Below, piece by piece: positions 5,425 through 11,528 of a stretch of 11,528 nt of DNA. A program made the position numbers and the translations under genes. Each line of letters starts with the position of its first letter. Position 1 is the first letter of the stretch. The notes beneath the pieces were generated by a model. The model made no database searches, was not told the origin of the DNA, and was given only the letters and a program-made list of their open reading frames with translations. Origin of the DNA: Propionibacteriaceae bacterium (GTDB taxonomy: Bacteria; Actinomycetota; Actinomycetes; Propionibacteriales; Propionibacteriaceae); NCBI GenBank assembly GCA_003153855.1, contig PMBM01000103.1, forward strand, positions 37,504 to 49,031, read 5' to 3'.

Positions 5425-6375
5425 ATGATGCTGATGCGGAATCTGGGGAACAGCGACCTGAAGATCAGCGCCGTCGGGTTGGGGTGCAACAACTTCTCGC
5501 GGCCCGGCACTCCGACGGAGACTCTCGAGGGCACGAAGTCGGTGCTGGACGCCGCGATCGAGCACGGGATCACGCTGCTGGACACCGCGGAGCTGTACGG
5601 CGACCCGAAGGGCGGCAGCGAGGACCTCATCGGTCAGGCGCTCGTCGGTCGTCGCGACCACGTGGAGATCGCGACGAAGTTCGGCCACATGGCCGGCGGT
5701 CCGTCGGGCTCCGAGAGCTGGGGCGCCAACGGCTCCGCCACGTACATCGCACACGCCGTCGAGGGCTCCCTGACGCGACTGCGTACAGACCGCATCGACC
5801 TGTACCAGCTGCACACCCCCGACACGAAGACGCCCATCGGTGAGACGCTGGAAGCGCTCGCGGGGCTGGTCAAGGCGGGCAAGGTGCGTTTCATCGGCCA
5901 CTCGAACCTCACCGCCGAGCAGATCCGCGAGGCCGCGACGGTCGCCGACGAGCTCGGGCTGCCCCCGTTCGTGTCGGCCCAGAACGAGTACAGCCTCATG
6001 GCCCGTGGCGTCGAGGCCGAGGTGCTGCCGGCTGTACGGGACCTCGGGCTCGGCTTCCTCCCGTACTTCCCGCTCTACAACGGGCTCCTCACCGGCAAGT
6101 ACACGCGTCAGGGCGGTCAGGGTCGCCTGACGCGGCAGCGGCCGGAGGTGCTCGAGTCGGTCGACTGGGATCTCATGGAGCGCTACCAGGCGTTGTGCGA
6201 CGAGGCGGGCGTGACGATGCTCCAAGCGACGTTCTCGTGGCTCCTCGCCCAGCCGGGCGTCAGCAGCGTCATCGCCGGCGCCACGCGGCCCGAGCAGGTC
6301 GAGGCGAACGCCAAGGCGGGCATGACCGTTCCCGACGAGGACGTGACCGCAGCGATCAGCGCGCTCTTCGCATGA
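5425..6375 (+). CDS. Aldo/keto reductase
   Basis: A 316-residue (alpha/beta)8-barrel NADPH-dependent oxidoreductase that reduces a carbonyl to an alcohol; the substrate is unknown. It starts with RNLGNSDLKISAVGLGC, the usual first strand. The catalytic tetrad is visible: D53 and Y58 in LLDTAELYGDP, K85 in EIATKFG and H130 in IDLYQLHTPD. GKVRFIGHSNLTAEQI and SAQNEYSLMARG form the middle of the barrel. The NADPH-binding end is YNGLLTGKYT and VSSVIAGATRPEQVEANAKA. Length and motifs are complete, so it should be active. ATGs at 5425, 5428 and 5434 are possible starts; 5425 is preferred because of the exact TAGGCT-N6 spacing. Its stop overlaps the sirtuin start as ATGA, so the two genes form one translationally coupled unit. 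Confidence 0.93.
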   Translation: MMLMRNLGNSDLKISAVGLGCNNFSRPGTPTETLEGTKSVLDAAIEHGITLLDTAELYGDPKGGSEDLIGQALVGRRDHVEIATKFGHMAGGPSGSESWGANGSATYIAHAVEGSLTRLRTDRIDLYQLHTPDTKTPIGETLEALAGLVKAGKVRFIGHSNLTAEQIREAATVADELGLPPFVSAQNEYSLMARGVEAEVLPAVRDLGLGFLPYFPLYNGLLTGKYTRQGGQGRLTRQRPEVLESVDWDLMERYQALCDEAGVTMLQATFSWLLAQPGVSSVIAGATRPEQVEANAKAGMTVPDEDVTAAISALFA

Positions 6376-7256
6376 CGATCCGGCACCAGGTGCCGCGGCC
6401 TGAGCTCCCGCCGGTGACGGTACGGGGCGGGCTCGACGACCTGGTGTCGCTCGTCTCCGGGCATTCCTGGGTCGCCCTCACGGGCGCCGGCATGTCGACC
6501 GACTCAGGCATCCCTGACTACCGCGGGCCGTCGGCGCCGCCGTCGAACCCGATGATGTACGACGAGTTCACCTCCGATGACGCGAACCGCCGCCGGTACT
6601 GGGCGCGATCGATGCTCGGCTGGCAGTCCTTCGGACGCGCCGAGCCCAACGCCGGCCACCGGGCGCTGGTCGGCGCACCGGGTCTGGCCGGCGTCGTGAC
6701 GCAGAACGTCGACGGGCTCCACGAGGCGGCGGGCAGCTCGCCGGTCGTCGACCTGCACGGCCGGATCGACCGCGTCGTCTGCCTGTCCTGCCGAACGTAC
6801 TCGCCGCGCGCCCTTCTCCAGCAGCGGCTCCAGGAGCTCAACCCCGACATCGACGGCTATCTGCCGGCGGGGGCCGCGGAGCTCGACTCGGCGCGCCTGC
6901 GTCCCGACGGTGATGCCGTCGTCGACCGCTGGCACGACTTCCGCGTCGCCCCCTGCGAGGTGTGCGGCGGGATCCTCAAGCCGGACGTGGTCTTCTTCGG
7001 TGAGTCAGCCGGCAGGGACGTGGTCGCGAGCGCGTACGAGCTCGTCGACGCGGCTGATGCCCTGGTCGTGCTCGGCTCGTCGCTGACGGTGATGAGCGGC
7101 CTCCGCTTCGTACGCCACGCATCACGCCTCGGCAAGCCCATCGCCATCATCAACCGTGGCCCGACAAGGGGTGACGACCTGGCAACGGTGAGAATCGACG
7201 CGGGGACGACGGAGACCTTGCTCGCGCTGCATGACGCCCGCCTTCCCGGTCAGTAG
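6372..7256 (+). CDS. Sir2 family NAD-dependent protein deacylase (class II/SIRT4-like)
   Basis: A 294-residue sirtuin that removes acyl groups from protein lysines using NAD, releasing nicotinamide and O-acyl-ADP-ribose. NAD-binding motifs are GAGMSTDSGIPDYRG (38-52), TQNVDGLH (110-117), GSSLTVMSG and IINRGPTRGD. The catalytic base is H129 in DLHGRI. A zinc site is formed by C137 and C140 (CLSC) with C195 and C198 (CEVCGG). KPDVVFFGE follows directly. The overall pattern resembles SIRT4-like class II sirtuins; acyl specificity cannot be read from sequence. The ATG at 6372 overlaps the reductase stop in ATGA; in-frame sequence upstream lies inside the reductase gene and is not part of the protein. 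The 3' end overlaps the convergent vapC gene by seven bases (7250-7256), leaving no room for a conventional terminator. Confidence 0.92.
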   Translation: MTIRHQVPRPELPPVTVRGGLDDLVSLVSGHSWVALTGAGMSTDSGIPDYRGPSAPPSNPMMYDEFTSDDANRRRYWARSMLGWQSFGRAEPNAGHRALVGAPGLAGVVTQNVDGLHEAAGSSPVVDLHGRIDRVVCLSCRTYSPRALLQQRLQELNPDIDGYLPAGAAELDSARLRPDGDAVVDRWHDFRVAPCEVCGGILKPDVVFFGESAGRDVVASAYELVDAADALVVLGSSLTVMSGLRFVRHASRLGKPIAIINRGPTRGDDLATVRIDAGTTETLLALHDARLPGQ

Positions 7257-7657
7257 TGCGCCGGGACGATGTCCGTGTGGGTGAAGTCGCTCCCCACGAA
7301 GAGCAGTGGCCGTCCTTCGGTGACCGCGAGCGCGTATGAGAAGCAGTCACCCAGGTTCAGCTTCGCAGGCGAGCCGGACCCTTTGCCGTGTCGGAGATAT
7401 GCCATCCGGGCGATCTGAGCGTGGTGCTGAGTGACCGGTACCTGTTCGATCGCGAAGAGCCCGACGATCTCGTCCAGGCGCGCGCCTGGGATCGCGCCCC
7501 GGCTGTCGGCGACGATCCCGACCTCGACCCAGGTGGCGACTGACATCTGGCAGCGCGAGACGGCCATCGCCTTCGCCAGCCTGAGGGCCTCGGGCTCGTC
7601 GAGAAGGACGGCCATGAGCGCGGATGAATCGACAACGATGTCGTCCGAGAACGTCAT
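7250..7657 (-). CDS. vapC: VapC toxin, PIN-domain ribonuclease
   Basis: A 135-residue PIN-domain protein, expected to cut RNA (tRNA or rRNA in studied VapC toxins) when freed from its antitoxin. The four conserved acidic positions are present: D10 in IVVDSSAL, E45 in TWVEVGI, D104 in LNLGDCFSYALA and D124 in FVGSDFTHTD. Together they form the Mg-binding site. Length is normal for the family and no residue is missing, so the toxin looks intact. It resembles the mycobacterial VapC30 (Rv0624) type, as does its antitoxin. Its start overlaps the vapB stop in ATGA, so it depends on vapB translation. The 3' end overlaps the convergent sirtuin gene by seven bases. Confidence 0.92.
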   Translation of the reverse strand: MTFSDDIVVDSSALMAVLLDEPEALRLAKAMAVSRCQMSVATWVEVGIVADSRGAIPGARLDEIVGLFAIEQVPVTQHHAQIARMAYLRHGKGSGSPAKLNLGDCFSYALAVTEGRPLLFVGSDFTHTDIVPAHY

Positions 7658-7923
7658 GCCGGGAGGCCCGTCTCCTCGTCGTAAAGATCCTCCACCGTCA
7701 TGGGGACGCCACCGAGACGCTGCGACTCCGTTCGGTACTCCTCCGCCAGGCGCATCACCTTCTCCACGGTTCGAGCGATGCGCGCCTGCTCGGCGTCAGC
7801 CCCGTACTGGGCGAGCAGCAACTCGAGCGCCTCTTCGATGACGCTTGTCTGGGACTTCCCCGTGATGCGAGCGGCCTCACGCGCGAGTGCGTGGACCCTC
7901 TCGTTCTTGATGTTCAGACCCAT
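7654..7923 (-). CDS. vapB: VapB antitoxin, Rv0623-like ribbon-helix-helix type
   Basis: An 89-residue antitoxin that should bind VapC and repress its own promoter. The N-terminus MGLNIKNERVHALAREAARITGKSQTSVIEEALELLL is a ribbon-helix-helix domain of the Rv0623-like (PSK_trans_fac) family. A charged helix follows (about 45-70), then the C-terminal VapC-binding segment ends DLYDEETGLPA, close to the YDE-GLP tail seen in VapB30-type antitoxins. ATG at 7923 is supported by TAGACT-N6-ATG directly upstream. The stop overlaps vapC by four bases. Confidence 0.92.
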   Translation of the reverse strand: MGLNIKNERVHALAREAARITGKSQTSVIEEALELLLAQYGADAEQARIARTVEKVMRLAEEYRTESQRLGGVPMTVEDLYDEETGLPA

Positions 7924-7961
7924 GGTAGAAGTCTACCGTCGAGATGGTCTACCCTTCTACC
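7924..7961 (-). promoter_or_regulatory. vapBC operator and leaderless promoter
   Basis: A perfect palindrome GGTAGA-AG-TCTACC at 7924-7937 touches the vapB ATG. On the minus strand two more GGTAGA half-sites lie upstream, at 7961-7956 and 7953-7948, giving four half-sites in 38 bases. The predicted -10 box TAGACT (minus strand, 7935-7930) lies inside the palindrome and is followed by six bases and the ATG, so VapB bound there would block RNA polymerase directly. Autorepression by VapB or VapBC is known for the family; the site assignment is inferred. Confidence 0.72.
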
Positions 7962-7964
7962 GCG

Positions 7965-9056
7965 TCATCCCAGTGGGTTCTTGCGGAGCGTCACGAGCGC
8001 GGCCCCGAGAAGCAGGAGCGAGCCGAGGACGGCGGGGAACGCGGAGAGGTCCACCTCCTGCGTCACCGTACCGAGCCGCGACCGTACGCCGTCCAGCACC
8101 TTGTTGAGCTGGTCCGAGCTGGCGGCGCTGAAGTACTCGCCGCCGGTGATCTGCGCCACCGTCTTGAGCGCGCCCTCGTCGGCGACCAGGGCCCCGGCAC
8201 CGCCGCCGCCGAAGCCACCGCCACCGCCACCGCCACCGCCGGGTCCGCCGCCGAAGCCGCCGCCGCCGAAGCCACCGTTGCTCACCTGTGAGGCCGTGCA
8301 GGCCATGCTCTTCGGGCTCGTCGTGCCGAAGCCGATCGGGTATACGCGAACGCCGCGCTCGGCGGCCTGTACCGCTGCCTGCTGCGGCGTGATGCCGCGG
8401 GTGTTGGCGCCGTCGGTGAGAAGGACGACGATCTCGGGTACGGGAGCAGCGGGGGTCACAGCCGTGGTCGGGGTGTCCGTGGCCGACGAGCTGTCGGTCG
8501 GCGTCACGTTCGGGTCGATCTCGGCGATGGCATCCACGGCGGTGAGGATCGCCGACCCGATGACGGTCCCGCGTCCGGTCGTGAGCCCGTCGATCGCCTT
8601 GAGCAGCACGTCGGTGTCGGTCGTGGGCGCCACGGCGAGCTGCGCCTGGCTCGAGAAGATGACCAGCCCGAACTTCGTACCGGACCCCTTCTGGGCCTTG
8701 AGGAAGTTCCGTACGGCCGTCTGCGCCGCCGCGAGCCTGTTCGGGTCGACGTCCGTGTTGCACATCGAGCCGGACACGTCGAGCGCGAGGATGACCGTCG
8801 CGTCGTTGGACGGCACCGTCATGACGACCGTGGGCCGCGCCGCTCCGACACCCAGGACGACGAGCGCGAGGCAGATGAGGAGGACGGGTACGTGGCGTCG
8901 CCAGGGCTTCTGCCCCGATGCGGCCTCACGCAGCAGCCCGAGCGAGGAGAACGTGGTCGTGCTGCGCCGACCGCGACGCAGCCACCACAGGTAGGCCGCG
9001 AGTAGCACGAGGCCGGCGAGCGACAGCGCCAACAGCCACGGGGAACCGAGCGTCAT
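7965..9056 (-). CDS. VWA domain membrane protein (BatA/BatB-like), second copy, with a glycine-rich insertion
   Basis: A 363-residue membrane-anchored von Willebrand factor A protein. Hydrophobic segments lie at about residues 6-25 (PWLLALSLAGLVLLAAYLWW) and 55-73 (HVPVLLICLALVVLGVGAA), plus one near the C-terminus (FPAVLGSLLLLGAALVTL). The VWA domain carries an intact metal-ion (MIDAS) site, D93-x-S95-x-S97 in LALDVSGSM, and LLTDGANTRG further on. Residues about 261-289 are almost pure glycine with scattered Phe, placed where relatives have a short loop before the helix (LVADEGALKTVAQITGGEYF). A Thr/Ser/Asp-rich linker (DPNVTPTDSSSATDTPTT) precedes the strand VPEIVVLLTDG. Such proteins work with MoxR ATPases, probably in assembling or activating other proteins; the target here is unknown. 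The start overlaps the stop of VWA protein 1 by one base (TGATG). It is the last gene of the operon, and the vapB promoter begins three bases after its stop. Confidence 0.87.
   Translation of the reverse strand: MTLGSPWLLALSLAGLVLLAAYLWWLRRGRRSTTTFSSLGLLREAASGQKPWRRHVPVLLICLALVVLGVGAARPTVVMTVPSNDATVILALDVSGSMCNTDVDPNRLAAAQTAVRNFLKAQKGSGTKFGLVIFSSQAQLAVAPTTDTDVLLKAIDGLTTGRGTVIGSAILTAVDAIAEIDPNVTPTDSSSATDTPTTAVTPAAPVPEIVVLLTDGANTRGITPQQAAVQAAERGVRVYPIGFGTTSPKSMACTASQVSNGGFGGGGFGGGPGGGGGGGGGFGGGGAGALVADEGALKTVAQITGGEYFSAASSDQLNKVLDGVRSRLGTVTQEVDLSAFPAVLGSLLLLGAALVTLRKNPLG
8194..8276 (-). repeat. Low-complexity GGN repeat encoding a polyglycine loop
   Basis: On the plus strand the stretch is a run of CCG, CCA and similar triplets, which reads as glycine codons with occasional Phe on the coding strand. 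It stays in frame with the VWA gene. It is a candidate for length variation by slippage between strains. Confidence 0.7.
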
Positions 9057-10021
9057 CAGATCACCCGACCCGTACGTACGATCGACCACGCGGCCCCGAA
9101 GAGGACGAGCACCGCGGCGGCCGCTACGACCAGCGACGTGATCTCGTGGGGGACCGCCTTCGCGGTCCACGACAGCTTGACCGCGCTGCCCATGCCCGCG
9201 ATCGACTGAGCGTCGGACGCCGCCACGTATGTGCCGCCCGTCGTCGTGGCCAGCGTCTGGAGCGTGGACTCGTCGAGCGCCGTCGCGACCTGGAAGCCGC
9301 CGACCTTGATGGTGGTGCCGGCCGTGGTCCCGATCCCTACTGCCGAGACGTGCACGCCGGCAGTGGACGCGAGGTCCGCGAGGTCGGCCGGGTCAGGACC
9401 GCCCGTCTGCTCGCCGTCGGACAGTACGACGATGGCCGTGCCCCCGTACCAGCCGATCTGCGTGTCCGACGGTGTCTTGGCCAGCTGGATCGGCGCGCCC
9501 GCGATCGTGCTCAGCGCGGTCAGCACGCCCGACCCGATCGCTGTGGCCCCGCCGACCTTCAGCCGGTTGACAGCCGCAAGCACGTCCGCGTGGTTGGTCG
9601 TCGGCTGCTGGACCACGACCGATGCGTCGCCGAACGCGACGACACCGATCTGGATCTCCGGACCCTGCGCGTCCACGAGGGTCCTGGCGACCTGCTTCGC
9701 GACATCGAGCCTTGTCGGCGTGACATCGTCGGCACCCATCGAGTTCGACACGTCGACGACCATCATGATCGTCCCTTCGCGGCGCGGCTCGGGGACGTTC
9801 GCCACCGGCCGGGCCATCGCGGCCAGGCTGAGCGTCACGCCGAGCAGCATGAGCACCGGCGCGACGACCGCGAGCCTGGGCTTCGGTGCGACGAGTCCGA
9901 GCGTTGCGAGCTCGGCGCGGCGACGGCGCTGGGTGCGGCGCAGCCGCAGGTAGGCCAGGACCAGAACGGGAACGGCCAGGAGGCTCAGCAGCAGCCACGG
10001 CCACGTGAACTCCAGGCTCAT
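9056..10021 (-). CDS. VWA domain membrane protein (BatA/BatB-like), first copy
   Basis: A 321-residue membrane-anchored VWA protein. Membrane segments are at about 7-25 (WPWLLLSLLAVPVLVLAYL), 50-69 (LAVVAPVLMLLGVTLSLAAM) and near the C-terminus (ITSLVVAAAAVLVLFGAAW), with a basic stretch RRTQRRRR after the first. The VWA domain lies between the second and third segments. The MIDAS site is D90-x-S92-x-S94 in MMVVDVSNSMGADD, with GSGVLTAL and VVLSDGEQTGGPDPAD completing it. The later part (LDESTLQTLATTTGGTYVAA) is typical of BatA/BatB proteins. Together with DUF58 and MoxR this forms the widespread MoxR-VWA module; specific partners here are unknown. It overlaps the DUF58 gene by four bases (ATGA) and the second VWA gene by one base. 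Confidence 0.88.
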   Translation of the reverse strand: MSLEFTWPWLLLSLLAVPVLVLAYLRLRRTQRRRRAELATLGLVAPKPRLAVVAPVLMLLGVTLSLAAMARPVANVPEPRREGTIMMVVDVSNSMGADDVTPTRLDVAKQVARTLVDAQGPEIQIGVVAFGDASVVVQQPTTNHADVLAAVNRLKVGGATAIGSGVLTALSTIAGAPIQLAKTPSDTQIGWYGGTAIVVLSDGEQTGGPDPADLADLASTAGVHVSAVGIGTTAGTTIKVGGFQVATALDESTLQTLATTTGGTYVAASDAQSIAGMGSAVKLSWTAKAVPHEITSLVVAAAAVLVLFGAAWSIVRTGRVI

Positions 10022-10998
10022 CGCGGCCCTCCCATCGAGGCCACACGACCGCCACCACGGCGCGACCGCAGGGCGGCGATCTTCCCGAGCACCTTGACGA
10101 GGTCGTCGTCGGTGCTGACGTCGTGGAGCTCCGCGCCGGCGCGCGTGACGAGCAGCGACAGCTCCGCCCGCTGGGCGGTCGCTGTCTCGGCCAGTCGCCT
10201 ACGGAACGTCGGGTCGTCGGTGTCGACGAACAGCTGCTCGCCGGTCTCGGCGTCCTCGACCCACATCAGCCCTGCTGCCGGCAGCTCGTGCTCGCGCGGA
10301 TCGGTCACGCGCAGGCAGACGACCTCGTGTCGCATGGCAAGGATCCCCAGGGCCTTGTCCCACCCGGGCTCCGACAGGAAGTCCGAGATGACGATGATCA
10401 GGCCGCGGCGCTGTGCGACCCCGGCGGCGGACTTCAGCAGTACGGACAGGTCGGTCGGCGAGCCCGTACCCTTCCGTGGCCCGTCGAGCAGGGCCTGCGC
10501 GATCCGCAGCACGTGGCGCCGGCCGGAGCCGGGCGGAATCGTCACGCCTTCGGCGCCTGGGCCGCCGAAGAGCATCGCGCCGACGCGGTTCCCGCCGCGC
10601 ACGAGCACGTACGCGATCGTCGTCGCCAGCTCCGTCAGTACATGGCCCTTGTGGCGTGCGAGCGGGCCGAAGCCCATCGAGGCGGTCGTGTCGAGGAGCA
10701 GCCACGCCGTGAGCTCTCGGTCCTCGAGGAACTCCCGCACGTACGGAGCGTCCATCCGGGCCGTCACGTTCCAGTCGATGTGGCGCAGGTCGTCGCCCGG
10801 CATGTACTCGCGAAGGTCGGCGACGTCGAGGCCCGTGCCGCGGAACACGGTGCGGTAGTCGCCGGTCGAGCGCCCGTCCAGACGGCGCACGATGCGCCAC
10901 TCCAGGCGTCGCAGCAGCCGGTCGGGGGTCAGCCCGGGCGTTCCCTTCGAGGGGGGCGCCGGCTCCGCCTCCGCACTTCGGCGAGGGTGACTCGTCAT
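10018..10998 (-). CDS. DUF58 domain protein (VWA-like) of a MoxR operon
   Basis: A 326-residue protein. The first 25 residues are Pro/Ser/Lys-rich and probably disordered. The DUF58 hallmark is LREYMPGDDLRHIDWNVTARMD at about 62-83, preceded by STGDYRTVFRGTGLDVAD and followed by YVREFLEDREL. The VWA-like MIDAS equivalent reads D103-T-T105-A-S107, with Thr where Ser is usual. LIIVISDFLSEPGW forms the next strand. There are no membrane helices, unlike many DUF58 proteins with two N-terminal helices, so it is likely cytoplasmic. It is commonly found with MoxR and VWA proteins; the exact role is unknown. The ATGA overlap with moxR upstream and with VWA protein 1 downstream argues for one transcript and coupled translation. 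Confidence 0.88.
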   Translation of the reverse strand: MTSHPRRSAEAEPAPPSKGTPGLTPDRLLRRLEWRIVRRLDGRSTGDYRTVFRGTGLDVADLREYMPGDDLRHIDWNVTARMDAPYVREFLEDRELTAWLLLDTTASMGFGPLARHKGHVLTELATTIAYVLVRGGNRVGAMLFGGPGAEGVTIPPGSGRRHVLRIAQALLDGPRKGTGSPTDLSVLLKSAAGVAQRRGLIIVISDFLSEPGWDKALGILAMRHEVVCLRVTDPREHELPAAGLMWVEDAETGEQLFVDTDDPTFRRRLAETATAQRAELSLLVTRAGAELHDVSTDDDLVKVLGKIAALRSRRGGGRVASMGGPR

Positions 10999-11528
10999 GT
11001 GATGGACGGTCTCTGGTAGGCGGCCTCGTCGATGTTGGCTTCCTCGGCACGGTCGCGCATGACGATCGGCGGCTGCTGCACAGCGGCGACGATCGGTTCG
11101 AGCAGGTCGTCGGCCGTGAGGTCCTCGGCCAGCGCCTCGTACGACAGCACCATCCGGTGACGCAGCACGTCCCCGCTGAGCTCGGCCACGTCGGTGGGCA
11201 GGACGAAGTCGCGACCGCGGAGGTAGGCGAGCGCTCGTCCGGCCAGAATGAGGTTGATCGAGGCGCGCGGGCTGGCTCCGTACGTGATGAAGCGGGACAG
11301 GTGACCCTGCCCGACCGTCTCGGGGTTGCGGGTGGCGCCGACGAGCGAGACCGCGTACGAGATGACGCCCGGGTCGACGTACACCGCGTCGGCCTGCTTC
11401 TGCATCCGCTTCAGCTCGTCGAGGTCCAGGACCTGCTCGGTCTTCACCGGCGCCGAGGTCATCCGCTCGACCACCGCGTACTCCTCGGAGACCGACGGGT
11501 ACCCGATGAGCACCTTGAGCATGAACCG
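10995..11528 (-). CDS. MoxR family AAA+ ATPase, C-terminal part, truncated by the window edge
   Basis: The last 178 residues of a MoxR ATPase are visible; the N-terminus with Walker A and B lies beyond base 11528. The frame is open to the edge and begins RFMLKVLIGYPS, matching the conserved DRF-(L)MKV-x-(I/V)GYP segment, so the ATG at 11522 is internal. The lid domain follows: VLDLDELKRMQKQADAVYVD, then the sensor-2 region ITYGASPRASINLI and RALAYLRGRDFVLPTDV, then LRHRMVLSYEALAEDLTADDLLEPIVAAVQ. The C-terminal tail is RAEEANIDEAAYQRPSIT. MoxR ATPases act as chaperone-like partners of VWA proteins. This is the first gene visible in the operon; its promoter is outside the window. Confidence 0.9.
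   Translation of the reverse strand, partial: RFMLKVLIGYPSVSEEYAVVERMTSAPVKTEQVLDLDELKRMQKQADAVYVDPGVISYAVSLVGATRNPETVGQGHLSRFITYGASPRASINLILAGRALAYLRGRDFVLPTDVAELSGDVLRHRMVLSYEALAEDLTADDLLEPIVAAVQQPPIVMRDRAEEANIDEAAYQRPSIT

Noticed and set aside
5050..6225. N-terminal extension of the DUF559 frame on the minus strand to a start at 6225
   Set aside because: It would run through the repeat cluster and antisense to the aldo/keto reductase gene; the winged-helix domain begins right after the ATG at 5049.
8918..10858. Long plus-strand open frame opposite the VWA and DUF58 genes (also 7624-8994)
   Set aside because: It is low-complexity and Arg/Ser-rich with no motif. The opposite strand has clear MIDAS, DUF58 and membrane signatures with overlapping starts and stops.

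Overview
The window is GC-rich (about 70%) actinobacterial chromosomal DNA. The content fits a Nocardioidaceae-type organism such as Nocardioides or Aeromicrobium: a fused AccD-AccA carboxyltransferase, several genes that appear to be leaderless, an AbiEi/DUF559 protein, and a MoxR-DUF58-VWA operon. That placement is inferred from gene content and style, not from a marker gene. No rRNA, tRNA, CRISPR array, prophage or insertion sequence was recognised.

Layout. 1-1182 (+) is the 3' part of an acyl-CoA carboxyltransferase with fused beta and alpha halves, cut by the left edge. 1215-2045 (+) is a DUF1028 (Ntn-hydrolase-like) protein, followed by a strong GC hairpin. 2107-2811 (+) is an unrecognised 234-residue protein. 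3041-3919 (+) is an unrecognised, possibly propeller-like protein; it is the only gene here with a clear Shine-Dalgarno leader. 4093-5049 (-) is a winged-helix (AbiEi-type) plus DUF559 (Vsr/PD-(D/E)XK-like) protein. 5425-6375 (+) is an aldo/keto reductase, translationally coupled to a class II-like sirtuin at 6372-7256 (+). 7250-7923 (-) is a vapBC toxin-antitoxin pair that meets the sirtuin gene tail to tail with a 7-base overlap. 7965-11528 (-) is a tightly packed operon reading moxR (cut by the right edge), DUF58, VWA protein 1, VWA protein 2, with every junction overlapping by 1 or 4 bases.

The most unusual structure is around the winged-helix/DUF559 gene. Both flanking intergenic regions carry four copies of a degenerate element of about 20 bp (consensus near GAAGTTGTTCGGGTTATGAG). 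On each side the copies are ordered plus, plus, minus, minus. The left cluster lies between convergent genes and the right one between divergent genes, so a shared terminator or promoter role does not explain them. The core of the consensus is self-complementary (CCGAA-4 nt-TTCGG). This resembles, in layout only, a REP/RAYT-type arrangement in which a DNA-processing enzyme gene is flanked by its small inverted repeats. Here the enzyme would be a putative DUF559 nuclease instead of a tyrosine transposase. This is a hypothesis from the sequence, not a demonstrated system.

Regulation. Three genes (DUF1028, aldo/keto reductase, vapB) have TANNNT followed by exactly six bases and then ATG, which predicts leaderless mRNA; the DUF559 gene has a CAGGCT variant of the same layout. 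In vapBC the predicted -10 box lies inside a perfect palindrome that repeats GGTAGA half-sites, as expected for autorepression by VapB.
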